A DNA stretch of 64,000 nucleotides from Pseudomonadota bacterium (GTDB lineage: Bacteria > Pseudomonadota > Gammaproteobacteria > Burkholderiales > Methylophilaceae): assembly GCA_029556915.1 (NCBI GenBank), contig JAKQIT010000050.1, positions 1-64,000 on the forward strand, in the 5' to 3' direction. Below are positions 27,478-36,614 of this stretch, piece by piece. The notes beneath the pieces were generated by a model, which saw nothing but the letters and a program-made list of their open reading frames with translations, had not been told where the DNA came from and did not search any database. The position numbers were made by a program, and so were the translations under genes. Position 1 is the stretch's first letter. Every line of letters starts with the position of its first letter.

Positions 27478-30400
27478 TTATGCTGGCAAATGCTTGCTGG
27501 CGGGCATAAATTTGCGAAAAAAGCTTTGTACATCGTCCACCAAGGTATAAGCCACAGGTATCACCAATAAGCTCAATAGGGTAGAAGTGAGCAAACCGCC
27601 AATCACTGAAACCGCCATTGGGCTGCGGAATGAGCCATCGCCTGCACCCAGTGCTAAGGCCACGGGTAACATGCCTGCGGTCATGGCGATAGTGGTCATG
27701 ATAATGGGGCGGGCGCGCTTGTGGCAGGCGTCTAAAATGGCTTCAAGGCGGGATAAACCGTGATCACGCCGCGCAACGATGGCGTATTCCACCAGTAAAA
27801 TAGAGTTTTTGGTGGCGATGCCCATCAGCATTACCAAGCCTATCATGGAGGGCATTGAGAGCGCCTTGCCGCCCACCAACAGCCCCAAAAATGCGCCACC
27901 GAGCGAGAGTGGCAGGGCGACCAAAATGGTGATAGGTTGCAAAAAGTCTTTGAATAGCAGCACCAGCACAAAGTAAATGCAAATTACGCCAGTGAGCATG
28001 GCAATGCCAAAGCTGGCAAAGAGTTCCCCCATCATCTCGGCGTCACCCAACTCGGTTTGTATCACACCAGCAGGCAAATGCTGGATGCTGGGGAGTTTTT
28101 TAACAGCTTCAACCGCGTCACCCATCGGCAAGCCGGAAAGCTCGATATTAAATTGCACATTACGTGAGCGGTCGTAACGTGAAATCACCGCCGGGCCGCT
28201 GGAGATTTCAAGCTTGGCGACTTGCTCAAGCGGTACTGGGCCGCGCGTACCAGTTACCGCGAGTTTGCCGAGCGTGTTGAGGTCTTGCCGAGCGGCGGTA
28301 TTGAGTTTGACCAAAATGGGCACTTGGCGTTGTTCAAGGTTTAGCTTGGGTAAGTTTTGGTCATAATCGCCCACCGTGGCAATGCGCAAGGTTTCGCCAA
28401 TCGCGGCACTGGTCACGCCAAAATCAGCCGCTGCGGCAAAGTCTGGTTTCACGGTTACCTCTGGGCGCACTAAAGCGGCGGATGAGGCGATGTTGCCTAA
28501 GCCCGAAATCGTCCGTAAATCTTTTTCTACTGCGCTGGCAGCAGATTGTAATGCGCTGGCATCTTCACTGGTGAGCACCAGCACGTATTTTTCGCCCGAA
28601 CCTTCTAGTCCCACGCCTAGCCGCACGCCAGCGATGACTTGCAATTTTTTGCGCATTTCATCTTCAATCACTTGCTTTTTGGGGCGTGAGCCGCGTGGGT
28701 CTAGCTGAATAGTGAGCGTAGCTTTGCGAACATCGGCACTCGCACCACCTGCAAAGGGGTCAGTGCCAGCGGCACCACCGCCTACTGTGGTATAGACGCT
28801 ATTCACATGCTTAATATCTTTTAAAATCAGGCGCGCTTGCTCGCTCACTGCCGTGGTTTGGGCGAGCGTTGAGCCAGGTGCTAGCTCAATACGCACTTGC
28901 GTTTGCGAATTATCATCGGCAGGCACAAAGCCTTTTGGCAGTAATGGAATGAGCGAAATTGAGCCAACAAAAAAGCCAATCGCTGCGATGGAGGTGAGTA
29001 GCCGATGCTGCACACACCAGCGCGCTAAGCGCATATAAGTGCGCATTACAAAGCCATCTTGGCTGTCTTCATGTGTGCTTGGCCGCATGATATAAGCCGC
29101 CATCATGGGCGTGAGCAGCCGCGCCACCAGCAGGGAGGCAAAAATAGCAATGGCAGCAGTCCAGCCAAATTGCTTAAAGAACTTGCCGGGAATGCCATCC
29201 ATAAACGCAGTGGGCAAAAATACGGCAATCAGCGTAAATGTGGTGGCTACCACCGCCAAGCCGATTTCTTCAGTGGCTTCCATCGCGGCTTCAAAAGGGG
29301 TTTTTCCCATGCGTGAATGGCGCACGATGTTTTCGACTTCCACAATCGCGTCATCTACCAGCACGCCAACCACGAGAGAAAGCGCGAGTAGGGTAACGAT
29401 GTTGATAGAAAAACCTAAATATTTCATGCCGATAAAGGTAGGAATCACCGATAAAGGCAGTGCCACGGCAGAGACAAAAGTGGCGCGAAAATCTCGCAAG
29501 AACAACCACACCACCAACACCGCCAATAATGCCCCTTCATAAAGCATCATCATGGAGGCATCAAACTCTTCTTGCACAGGTTTGACAAAATTGAATGCTT
29601 CGGTAATTTCAATGTCTGGGTGGGCAAGCTTAATCGCATCCAGCACTTTATAAACATCTGCACCCACCTCAAGCTCGCTGGCACCTTTGCTGCGACTCAC
29701 TTCAAAGCCAATTACACTTTTGCCATTTAAAAATGCGGCAGATTTAGGCTCGGCAATGGTGTCTATCACATTGGCGACTTGGTTAAGGCGCACTTTGCTG
29801 CCGTTACTCAAGGCAATCTCCATCTGCGCTAACTCATCGGCAGACTTCATATTGGCCAGTGTGCGGATGGGTTGGTCACTACCACTGAGTTTGGTTGCGC
29901 CCCCGGCCACTTCAAGCTGGCTTTGGCCTAAGTTGCGTGAAATATCGGCGGCAGTGGCATTGAGTGATTGCAATTTAGCGGTATCTAATTCAACCCAAAT
30001 TTGCCGAGTAACGCCACCTACGCGCGCCACGTTGCCTACGCCTTTGACACCAAGCAATTTTTTGGTCAGCGCATCATCCACAAACCAAGATAGCGCTTCT
30101 GCATCCATACGGCTGGAGTGGATAGTAAACGCCAGAATCGGCGCACCTGTCGCAATATTGAGTTTGCTCACAATTGGGTCGCGCAGGTCGGTAGGCAAAT
30201 CGGCGCGCACTTCAGAAACGGCAGAACGGACATCGTCCACCGCCTCTTGTACGGGCTTTTCTAGCCTAAACTCAGCGGTAATCGTAACGTTGCCATCTTG
30301 AATAGTGGTGTAAACATGGCGTAATCCTTGCAGTTTGGCCACAGCATTTTCAATTTTGCGTGCCACTTGCGTTTCAAGTTGCGGTGGGGAAGCTCCCGGT

Positions 30401-30552
30401 AGTGATGCACTCACGGTAACTGTGGGCAAATCAAGATCAGGAAAGTTTTGCACTTTCATGCTGTTAAAGCCCATGCTACCCGCAAGGCAAAGCAGTATGA
30501 ATAAAATCAGTGCGGGGACTGGATTTTTAATGGACCAGCTGGAAATGTTCAT
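27478..30552 (-). CDS. RND efflux pump inner-membrane permease
   Basis: 1024 aa, 12-TM RND organisation with two large periplasmic loops. N-terminal NISSWSIKNPVPALILFILL, and the proton-relay Asp pair in TM4 (VVGVLVDDAIVEVENI), typical of the drug-exporting HAE1 class rather than metal pumps. Repeat half seen in LLVEYAIVARRD of TM10. Its start overlaps the adaptor stop by 4 nt. Substrate not predictable. Confidence 0.93.
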   Translation of the reverse strand: MNISSWSIKNPVPALILFILLCLAGSMGFNSMKVQNFPDLDLPTVTVSASLPGASPPQLETQVARKIENAVAKLQGLRHVYTTIQDGNVTITAEFRLEKPVQEAVDDVRSAVSEVRADLPTDLRDPIVSKLNIATGAPILAFTIHSSRMDAEALSWFVDDALTKKLLGVKGVGNVARVGGVTRQIWVELDTAKLQSLNATAADISRNLGQSQLEVAGGATKLSGSDQPIRTLANMKSADELAQMEIALSNGSKVRLNQVANVIDTIAEPKSAAFLNGKSVIGFEVSRSKGASELEVGADVYKVLDAIKLAHPDIEITEAFNFVKPVQEEFDASMMMLYEGALLAVLVVWLFLRDFRATFVSAVALPLSVIPTFIGMKYLGFSINIVTLLALSLVVGVLVDDAIVEVENIVRHSRMGKTPFEAAMEATEEIGLAVVATTFTLIAVFLPTAFMDGIPGKFFKQFGWTAAIAIFASLLVARLLTPMMAAYIMRPSTHEDSQDGFVMRTYMRLARWCVQHRLLTSIAAIGFFVGSISLIPLLPKGFVPADDNSQTQVRIELAPGSTLAQTTAVSEQARLILKDIKHVNSVYTTVGGGAAGTDPFAGGASADVRKATLTIQLDPRGSRPKKQVIEDEMRKKLQVIAGVRLGVGLEGSGEKYVLVLTSEDASALQSAASAVEKDLRTISGLGNIASSAALVRPEVTVKPDFAAAADFGVTSAAIGETLRIATVGDYDQNLPKLNLEQRQVPILVKLNTAARQDLNTLGKLAVTGTRGPVPLEQVAKLEISSGPAVISRYDRSRNVQFNIELSGLPMGDAVEAVKKLPSIQHLPAGVIQTELGDAEMMGELFASFGIAMLTGVICIYFVLVLLFKDFLQPITILVALPLSLGGAFLGLLVGGKALSMPSMIGLVMLMGIATKNSILLVEYAIVARRDHGLSRLEAILDACHKRARPIIMTTIAMTAGMLPVALALGAGDGSFRSPMAVSVIGGLLTSTLLSLLVIPVAYTLVDDVQSFFRKFMPASKHLPA

Positions 30553-31634
30553 TTATTAACAACCCTAACGCTATCGCCATCAGCCAAAAACGCGCCACCA
30601 CTTTCTACAAAGTTGGCATCAGGAGTTGCTAGGTCAATGATTTCAACGAAGCCATCTTTGCGCTGCCCTAGTTGCACTTTAATTTGCTTGATTTTATTTG
30701 CTTCAACTTGCATGACATAAGCAAAGCCATCGCGCATCACAATCGCAGAGTTTGGCAAGGTTAAACTATCGCTCTCGCCGATTACAAACTCACCCCGCGC
30801 AAACATACCGATTTTTGCACTGCTTACCGGAATGTCCACATACACCAGTGCGTTGCGAGTTTTGCTATCTACGCTAGGGGCTATGGTACGCACTTTACCT
30901 GCAGTACTAGTGCCATCAGGTAGCGTAATATGCGTTTGCATACCTGATTTAATTTGTGAAATATCCGCTGAGGTTAGCTCTGCCCGCCATTCAATGCGGC
31001 CTTTACGAATCAGGCGAAATAGCTCTTGCCCAGCATTATAAACCGTGCCAACGGTAGCAGGATTTTGCGAAATAATGCCATCATCTGGTGCCAATACGCT
31101 GGCTTGTTTCAGTTTAATGGTTTGTGCTTTCAAGCTCGCTTGTGCTGCTTCCAAGCGGGCTTTTGCACTGGCCTCAGCCGTTATATATTGCTCAATCTGT
31201 TGTTTGCTCAATGCACCAGAATCTTGGATACTACGCGCACGATTGGCATTGCTGGATGCTTCAACTAAGGCAACATTGGCTTCTGCTACATTGGCCTGCA
31301 TTTGCGCAATATCCGCCTTAATGGTGGCCGTTGCAAAGCGTGCTAACACTTGACCACGCTTAACATGGTCGCCAATATTGGCGAGTACTTCACGCAATAA
31401 TAAGCCATTGGTTTCTGTGCTGATGCTACTTTCTTGCCAAGCAGCTACATTACCATTAGCACTGATGACGTTGTTAAGCCTTGTGCGTTGTGGTTTAACA
31501 GTGTTGACTGTGAGACTGGCTTTAACAGTCGTAGTATTTGTTGTTGAAGCTGTATCGGATTTTTCTTGCTTTTGGCAGCCGCTTGCGAGTAGGCTGGCGG
31601 CTACGATAAGACCAAAAAAAATGTTTTGTTTCAT
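30549..31634 (-). CDS. RND periplasmic adaptor (membrane fusion protein)
   Basis: 361 aa lipoprotein: signal with lipobox LASGC (Cys at about 20). A barrel-sandwich/lipoyl half (ETNGLLLREVLANIGDHVKRGQVLARF), an alpha-hairpin rich in Ala/Gln (about 110-175), second lipoyl half LAPDDGIISQNPATVGTVYNAGQ, then beta-barrel. Overlaps both neighbours by 4 nt, so the three pump genes are one operon. Confidence 0.93.
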   Translation of the reverse strand: MKQNIFFGLIVAASLLASGCQKQEKSDTASTTNTTTVKASLTVNTVKPQRTRLNNVISANGNVAAWQESSISTETNGLLLREVLANIGDHVKRGQVLARFATATIKADIAQMQANVAEANVALVEASSNANRARSIQDSGALSKQQIEQYITAEASAKARLEAAQASLKAQTIKLKQASVLAPDDGIISQNPATVGTVYNAGQELFRLIRKGRIEWRAELTSADISQIKSGMQTHITLPDGTSTAGKVRTIAPSVDSKTRNALVYVDIPVSSAKIGMFARGEFVIGESDSLTLPNSAIVMRDGFAYVMQVEANKIKQIKVQLGQRKDGFVEIIDLATPDANFVESGGAFLADGDSVRVVNK

Positions 31635-33124
31635 GGTTTAGTTCCAATATCAGAAAGTGCTGTTTTATCCCAGCCGCCACCCGCCGCACGGTATAAACTC
31701 ACCCAAGATTGCATGCGTAGCTTTTGATTATTAATGGCATTAGTTTGCGCAGCAATCAATATGCGGCGTTGTTCTTCTAACTCAATTAAATTAGCAAAGC
31801 CAGCGTTCACTTTTGTTTGTGTGGCATTAAATGCCGCTTGGTAACCATTGATTGCTGTCTCAATGTCTGGCCGCCGCAAATCGGTGCTGTGCAAGTTCAC
31901 CAATGCTTGCTCAACTTCTTTTACCGCAATACGCACTTTGCTGCGGTAAATCGCTGCACTTTCTACATATTTTGCCTCACTTTTAGCTAGAGATGCTTCT
32001 TTTACGCCAGGGTGATAAATAGGGAAAGTAATAGAAATAGGACCTAGCGACCAAGTTTTGCCGTCCGTGGTGCCAAAACCACCGCCAGATAGCCACATCC
32101 AGCCAATTGAGCCATTAAGTGATACCTTAGGTAAACTGCTTGCGTAAGTTGTTTGAATGTCTGCCGCCGCAGTGACCAAATCAGCTTCAGCCGCGTAAAT
32201 GTCAGGTCGTTGGGCAATGACGCTAGCAGGCATTTCATTTAACGCAAATAATGATCCATTTGGATTAGGTGTGAAAGGCTGCGTTTGCAATCTTTCGCGC
32301 AAGGTTGGCTCATTAACATTTGTTAAAGCGACTAATACTTTCACTTCAGCGTTGCACTGAGCAAGTTGTGCTTTGAGCTGTTGTTGTGCGTCCGCCAAGC
32401 TAGCTTTTGCTAAGTGGCTATTGGCAGGAACAGAAAAACCTGCCCCCACGGCAATCTCGGTTAAGCGGAGCGATTCTGCGCGAGAAATCGCATCTGCTTC
32501 TAGCACTTTGGCCTGCAAAGTGCAAAAGCGTTGGTTGAAGTAACTATTGGCGACTTCAGCCGCCACCGCCACGCGCGCCTCGTGCCAGCCTGCTTTGGCA
32601 GCTTTTTCTTGGGCTTGGCTAGCAGTGTAAGCACGCCGATTTGCGCCAAAAATATCGAGTTCCCAGCTCGCTTGTGCGCCAACTTGGGCTGTGTTAATAG
32701 GCTCACCGCCGCTTGACTGGCCGCCTTGACCAGGTTGGCCAATATCAATGCTAGTGGCGGGTTGTTGCACACTGCGCGATGCTGAAGCCGTGCCATCCAC
32801 CATAGGCAGTAACGCAGCATTTGCTTGTGTGCGTGCGGCGCGCGCTTGCGCGATGCGTGATTGGGCAGAAGCTAAGGTGGCGGATTCATTTTGCGCGGCT
32901 TCAATTAGCTCAAGCAATACCGCATCATCAAACTGCTGCCAAAATTGCGCTAAATGTGCATGGTTGCCACCATGTGGCAAACTTGCTTGCCAGTTTTGGG
33001 CGATTTTTGTACGGTTAACCGTATTTTGCGGGTCGTGTTTTTCGCTGAGTTTTTGCATGGCCGAGCAGCCAGTAAGGGCAACAAACAACAGAGTTATCAA
33101 TAAATGGTAATTTTTCTTAGACAT
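31631..33124 (-). CDS. Outer-membrane efflux factor, NodT family
   Basis: 497 aa TolC-like lipoprotein with lipobox LTGC (Cys about 19). Two OEP repeats; NodT-type features WWQFDD-like AQFWQQFDDAVLLELI, ASWELDIFGANRR and RPDIYAAEADLVTAAADI. First gene of the OMF-MFP-RND operon, an order less common than MFP first. Confidence 0.92.
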   Translation of the reverse strand: MSKKNYHLLITLLFVALTGCSAMQKLSEKHDPQNTVNRTKIAQNWQASLPHGGNHAHLAQFWQQFDDAVLLELIEAAQNESATLASAQSRIAQARAARTQANAALLPMVDGTASASRSVQQPATSIDIGQPGQGGQSSGGEPINTAQVGAQASWELDIFGANRRAYTASQAQEKAAKAGWHEARVAVAAEVANSYFNQRFCTLQAKVLEADAISRAESLRLTEIAVGAGFSVPANSHLAKASLADAQQQLKAQLAQCNAEVKVLVALTNVNEPTLRERLQTQPFTPNPNGSLFALNEMPASVIAQRPDIYAAEADLVTAAADIQTTYASSLPKVSLNGSIGWMWLSGGGFGTTDGKTWSLGPISITFPIYHPGVKEASLAKSEAKYVESAAIYRSKVRIAVKEVEQALVNLHSTDLRRPDIETAINGYQAAFNATQTKVNAGFANLIELEEQRRILIAAQTNAINNQKLRMQSWVSLYRAAGGGWDKTALSDIGTKP

Positions 33125-33264
33125 GGACGCTGGTTATACGGTGCAAAATTTGCTTAAATTTAGGTGCAAACTTTAACATAAACAAGATACATAAATCTTG
33201 CCTAACATTACCTTTTAGTGCTTTTTTACACTTGTTAAGATATGAGATATTGATATAAAAATCT

Positions 33265-33335
33265 CCCGAGAGGTTTTTACCTCCTCTGCAAGCCGCATGC
33301 AGACTGGCTTAGCGGGGAGGTGAAAAGATTTGCTG
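33265..33335 (+). repeat. Dispersed hairpin repeat, copy D
   Basis: Left arm and loop identical to copy C, right arm altered to GGCTTAGCGGGG so pairing is broken; flanks CCCGAGAGG and AGGTGAAAAGAT kept. Between the membrane protein gene and the pump operon. Confidence 0.85.
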
Positions 33336-33341
33336 TAATTT

Positions 33342-34223
33342 TTAGGTGTTTTCAGCGTGTTTAATGGCTGATTGTTTCCGTGTGGTCGTTAACAGTCCGG
33401 CAATGAAAAAACTGACGATAATGATGAGTTGGTCAGTGATAAAACCGTATTCGCCAATTAATGAAGAAACTTCTTTTCCTTTAATGTATGCAGAGAAGTG
33501 TTGCATTCCATGCGCCAGCAAAAGTGACCCAAACAAAAAAAGCGAGCCTATGTAAACAAGCTGGCGCGACCAAACTCTAGTCCATTTGCTGAGCACCCAA
33601 ACCGAAAAGGCGACTAACAGTGTATGGCAAAGTAAATGAGGCAGACTCATAATCATAATCCACCATTTGTCCGCAATCTGCCAAGCTTGAAGTTTGAGCA
33701 TAATGGTCATATTCATTTGCTCGTTGAAATTACTGGGTAGCAGTTTCCTTGCTAGTATCACACTCCAAACTGAAAACGCCAACACACAAGATGCCAAGCC
33801 AGAAGCTAGCAAAAACTGCGTAAAGCCGTTGGTTTGTGGGGGTTTTTCATCAAAAAAATAGCGCGCCAAATACGCCAGCACGAAGTATATCAAAGTGAAA
33901 ATATACTGCGCATTAAAAATCATGATTGCTAAAGATGCATTTTCATAAGCATAGTACATGCGTGCTGATACGAGTAGCAAAGTGATAACGCTCGTGATTA
34001 GCCCGTAAATAGCAATAGCGAAAAAGCAATATTGCACCCATGTTTTTCTCAGCCATGCACCCAAAATGGCCAGTCCTAAAATACCGGTAAAAGCGATAGA
34101 AGCCACTTGTTTAAAAAGCGTATCTTTCGTTCCAAAGTCTCTCAGCAGATACGCCAACAACGTCAACGAAATAACGGTGAAGATGAACGATTGGTATCTG
34201 TGGTTTTTGATAAGATTTTTCAT
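33342..34223 (-). CDS. Polytopic membrane protein of unknown function
   Basis: 293 aa with about eight hydrophobic helices and short loops; basic N-terminus (MKNLIKNHRYQ) and a charged tail KQSAIKHAENT. No catalytic motif recognised. A longer periplasmic or cytoplasmic loop around 170-190 holds KLLPSNFNEQMN. Bracketed by same-orientation hairpin repeats D and E on either side. Confidence 0.6.
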   Translation of the reverse strand: MKNLIKNHRYQSFIFTVISLTLLAYLLRDFGTKDTLFKQVASIAFTGILGLAILGAWLRKTWVQYCFFAIAIYGLITSVITLLLVSARMYYAYENASLAIMIFNAQYIFTLIYFVLAYLARYFFDEKPPQTNGFTQFLLASGLASCVLAFSVWSVILARKLLPSNFNEQMNMTIMLKLQAWQIADKWWIMIMSLPHLLCHTLLVAFSVWVLSKWTRVWSRQLVYIGSLFLFGSLLLAHGMQHFSAYIKGKEVSSLIGEYGFITDQLIIIVSFFIAGLLTTTRKQSAIKHAENT

Positions 34224-34322
34224 GATGGAGCGGTATCGTTCATGAGTGAATTATGACGTTATTATGCATGAGTTTTTGCTCAAAGAGCAGATGGGAAACT
34301 TTATCGTTCTGGAGTTTAAAAT

Positions 34323-34393
34323 CCCCGAGAGAATTTTATGCCTCTGCAAGCCGCATGCAGACTGGCTTGCAGAGGGGGTGTCATGATGTTGTG
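34323..34393 (+). repeat. Dispersed hairpin repeat, copy E
   Basis: Perfect 12-bp arms and standard loop, flanks CCCCGAGAGAATTTTATG and TGTCATGATGTTGTG. Lies 13 bp beyond the hemH stop, upstream of the membrane protein gene. Confidence 0.9.
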
Positions 34394-34405
34394 TAAAATA
34401 GGGTG

Positions 34406-35518
34406 TTAAACACCTAAATTTTTAGCTAGATTTTTTGTGGTTTCGTTAGATTTTTTTGCCGCTTCCGCATCCCACTCAGTTGTTACCCAGCCTTGCAGAT
34501 TTTCTAGCGCAATGTCGGTCATGGCATGTATCCAAGCATCACTTTCATTCAGTGCGGGAATGTAATTGTATTCACCTCCGCCATTGCTAGTAAAAAGATG
34601 TTTACCCTCCATGGCAATTTCTTCTAGTGTTTCTAGACAGTCGCAGCTAAAACCTGGGCAAATCACATCAATACGGTTGGTTTTGGCTTTGCCAAGTTCT
34701 TCAAGCATGCTGGCGAGATAGGGTTTTAGCCATTCTTGTTTGCCAAAGCGCGATTGAAACGCAACTAAATAATCGGTTTTGTTTAAATTTAAACTTTCAG
34801 CTAAAAGCCGCGCGGTTTTATGGCATTCACAATGGTATGGGTCGCCGTTAAGTAGGTGCGCTTTTGGCACGCCATGAAAGCTCATCACCAATTTTTCGCC
34901 ATCACCAAAGTTGGGCTTGTTGTGTATGCGCCAGTGTTCTTGCACGCTTTTTGCCAGCGCTAAAATATAGGCAGGGTGATCATGATAGTGATTAATGGTG
35001 CGAATAGCAGGCACGTTACGCGTTTTGAGGAGTATGCGCCAAACTGCATCCAGTGCGCTGGCGGTGCTGCTGGCGGCATATTGCGGGTAAAGTGGAAACA
35101 CTAAAATGCGGTCGCAATGCTGTGCTTTGAGCGATGCAATTGCGCTGGCCATACTTGGGTTGCCGTAACTCATTCCGAGCGCAACCACATGCGGAGATTT
35201 AATTTTTTGACCTAAAAATCCACGCAAGAGTTGCGTTTGTTTTTGCGCGTGCACTAATAAGGGTGAGCCTTCTTTAGTCCACACTTGGGCATATTTTTCG
35301 GCTGATTTTTTGGGACGCACGATTAAAATGATGCCATTAAGAATTAACCACCAAATAATGCGCGGGATTTCCACAATGCGCGGATCGCTTAAAAATTGGC
35401 GTAAATAAGGTCGCAAAGCTGTTGCTGTGGGGGCGTCAGGCGTGCCTAAATTAGCTAATAAAATACCAACTTTAAGTTGGTCGCCGTGTTCAAATTTGGG
35501 TTCAATATTGAAAGTCAT
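34406..35518 (-). CDS. hemH: Ferrochelatase
   Basis: 370 aa, the usual betaproteobacterial length. Inserts iron into protoporphyrin IX. VGILLANLGTPDAPTA at the N-terminus, the catalytic His in LVMSFHGVPKAHL (about 201-213), and CPGFSCDCLETLEEIAMEGK near 287-306 with Cys residues. Situated 21 bp downstream of hrcA on the same strand. Confidence 0.96.
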   Translation of the reverse strand: MTFNIEPKFEHGDQLKVGILLANLGTPDAPTATALRPYLRQFLSDPRIVEIPRIIWWLILNGIILIVRPKKSAEKYAQVWTKEGSPLLVHAQKQTQLLRGFLGQKIKSPHVVALGMSYGNPSMASAIASLKAQHCDRILVFPLYPQYAASSTASALDAVWRILLKTRNVPAIRTINHYHDHPAYILALAKSVQEHWRIHNKPNFGDGEKLVMSFHGVPKAHLLNGDPYHCECHKTARLLAESLNLNKTDYLVAFQSRFGKQEWLKPYLASMLEELGKAKTNRIDVICPGFSCDCLETLEEIAMEGKHLFTSNGGGEYNYIPALNESDAWIHAMTDIALENLQGWVTTEWDAEAAKKSNETTKNLAKNLGV

Positions 35519-35539
35519 GGTTGTTTTTACTTTAAAAAT

Positions 35540-36550
35540 TTAACTATTTGACAAAGCACTTGAGAGTAGCTTTGCCGTGACATCCACAATTGGAATTACA
35601 CGCTCATACGCCATGCGCGTGGGGCCAATCACACCGAGGGTGCCAACCACTTGGCCGTCAGCTTCATAAGGTGCGGTCACCATACTGCATTCATCTAATG
35701 GTAAATAGCCGCTTTCACCGCCTATAAATATTTGGATACCTTCAGCGCGTTGGCTGTTTTCTAGTAATTGCATGAGTGAAGTACGGCGTTCAAAAATATC
35801 AAATAGTTTGCGCAAACTTGCTACATTGGTTGAGAGTTCGTCCACATGCAATAAGTTGCGTTCGCCCGCAATGACAACATTTTCACTGTCATCGGTTTTA
35901 TTGTTGGCTTCAAGTGCGGCTGACATCAACTTATTCATGTCAGTTTGCATTTGCTTAAGTTCATCATGCAGCTTTTGGCGGACTTCATCAAAAGTTTGCC
36001 CTGCAAAATTAGCGTTAAAATAATTGCCCGCTTGTGTGAGTTCTGCGGCTGAAAATGTTTTTTCAGTGAAGATAATGCGGTTCTGTACATTATTATCACT
36101 GGTTACAATAATTACCAAAATGCGCTTTTCACCTAGTGCCAAAAACTCTAAATGTTTAAAAGCAATGCGTTTGCGCTTGGGCGTTACCACTACACCAGCA
36201 AACTGTGTCAGTTGAGAGAGCATGTCAGCCGCATTGCTGATGAGCTCTCGCTGGTTAGGTGAAGATAAGCCACTTTTAAGTTGGCAGAGCGCTTTGTCTT
36301 CAAGCGGTTGTACGGTAAGCAATGAATCGACAAATAATCTGTACCCTTTGCTTGTGGGCACTCGGCCTGCGGAGGTATGCGGACTGGCAATAAAGCCCAT
36401 TTGTTCTAGGTCGCTCATGATGTTACGGATAGTGGCAGGGCTGACTTCTAAACCACTGTGCTGTAGTAAGGTGCGCGAACCAATCGGCTGACCATCACTA
36501 ATGTAATGCTCAACCAAGGTTTTGAGTAAAATTTGCGCCCGTTTGTCCAT
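35540..36550 (-). CDS. hrcA: Heat-inducible transcription repressor HrcA
   Basis: 336 aa. N-terminal winged helix (VEHYISDGQPIGSRTLLQHSGLEVSPATIRNIMSDLEQMG), GAF-like middle, and the C-terminal GVIGPTRMAYERVIPIVD signature. Represses groE/dnaK operons through CIRCE. I saw no CIRCE inverted repeat (TTAGCACTC-N9-GAGTGCTAA) in the window, so autoregulation is not evident here. Confidence 0.96.
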   Translation of the reverse strand: MDKRAQILLKTLVEHYISDGQPIGSRTLLQHSGLEVSPATIRNIMSDLEQMGFIASPHTSAGRVPTSKGYRLFVDSLLTVQPLEDKALCQLKSGLSSPNQRELISNAADMLSQLTQFAGVVVTPKRKRIAFKHLEFLALGEKRILVIIVTSDNNVQNRIIFTEKTFSAAELTQAGNYFNANFAGQTFDEVRQKLHDELKQMQTDMNKLMSAALEANNKTDDSENVVIAGERNLLHVDELSTNVASLRKLFDIFERRTSLMQLLENSQRAEGIQIFIGGESGYLPLDECSMVTAPYEADGQVVGTLGVIGPTRMAYERVIPIVDVTAKLLSSALSNS

Positions 36551-36614
36551 TAAATGTCTTCCACCCGTGAATTATGGGTGAGTTAAGGCTTTTAGGCAAT
36601 GCTATAGACGCAAG

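Noticed and set aside
28376-30301. Open frames opposite the RND permease and other large genes
   Set aside because: They run antisense through well-conserved coding sequence, lack ribosome sites and encode low-complexity Ser/Thr/Arg-rich products typical of shadow frames.
36560-36581. CACCC/GGGTG inverted repeat upstream of hrcA as a CIRCE element
   Set aside because: It has none of the TTAGCACTC/GAGTGCTAA sequence and the arms are only 5 bp.
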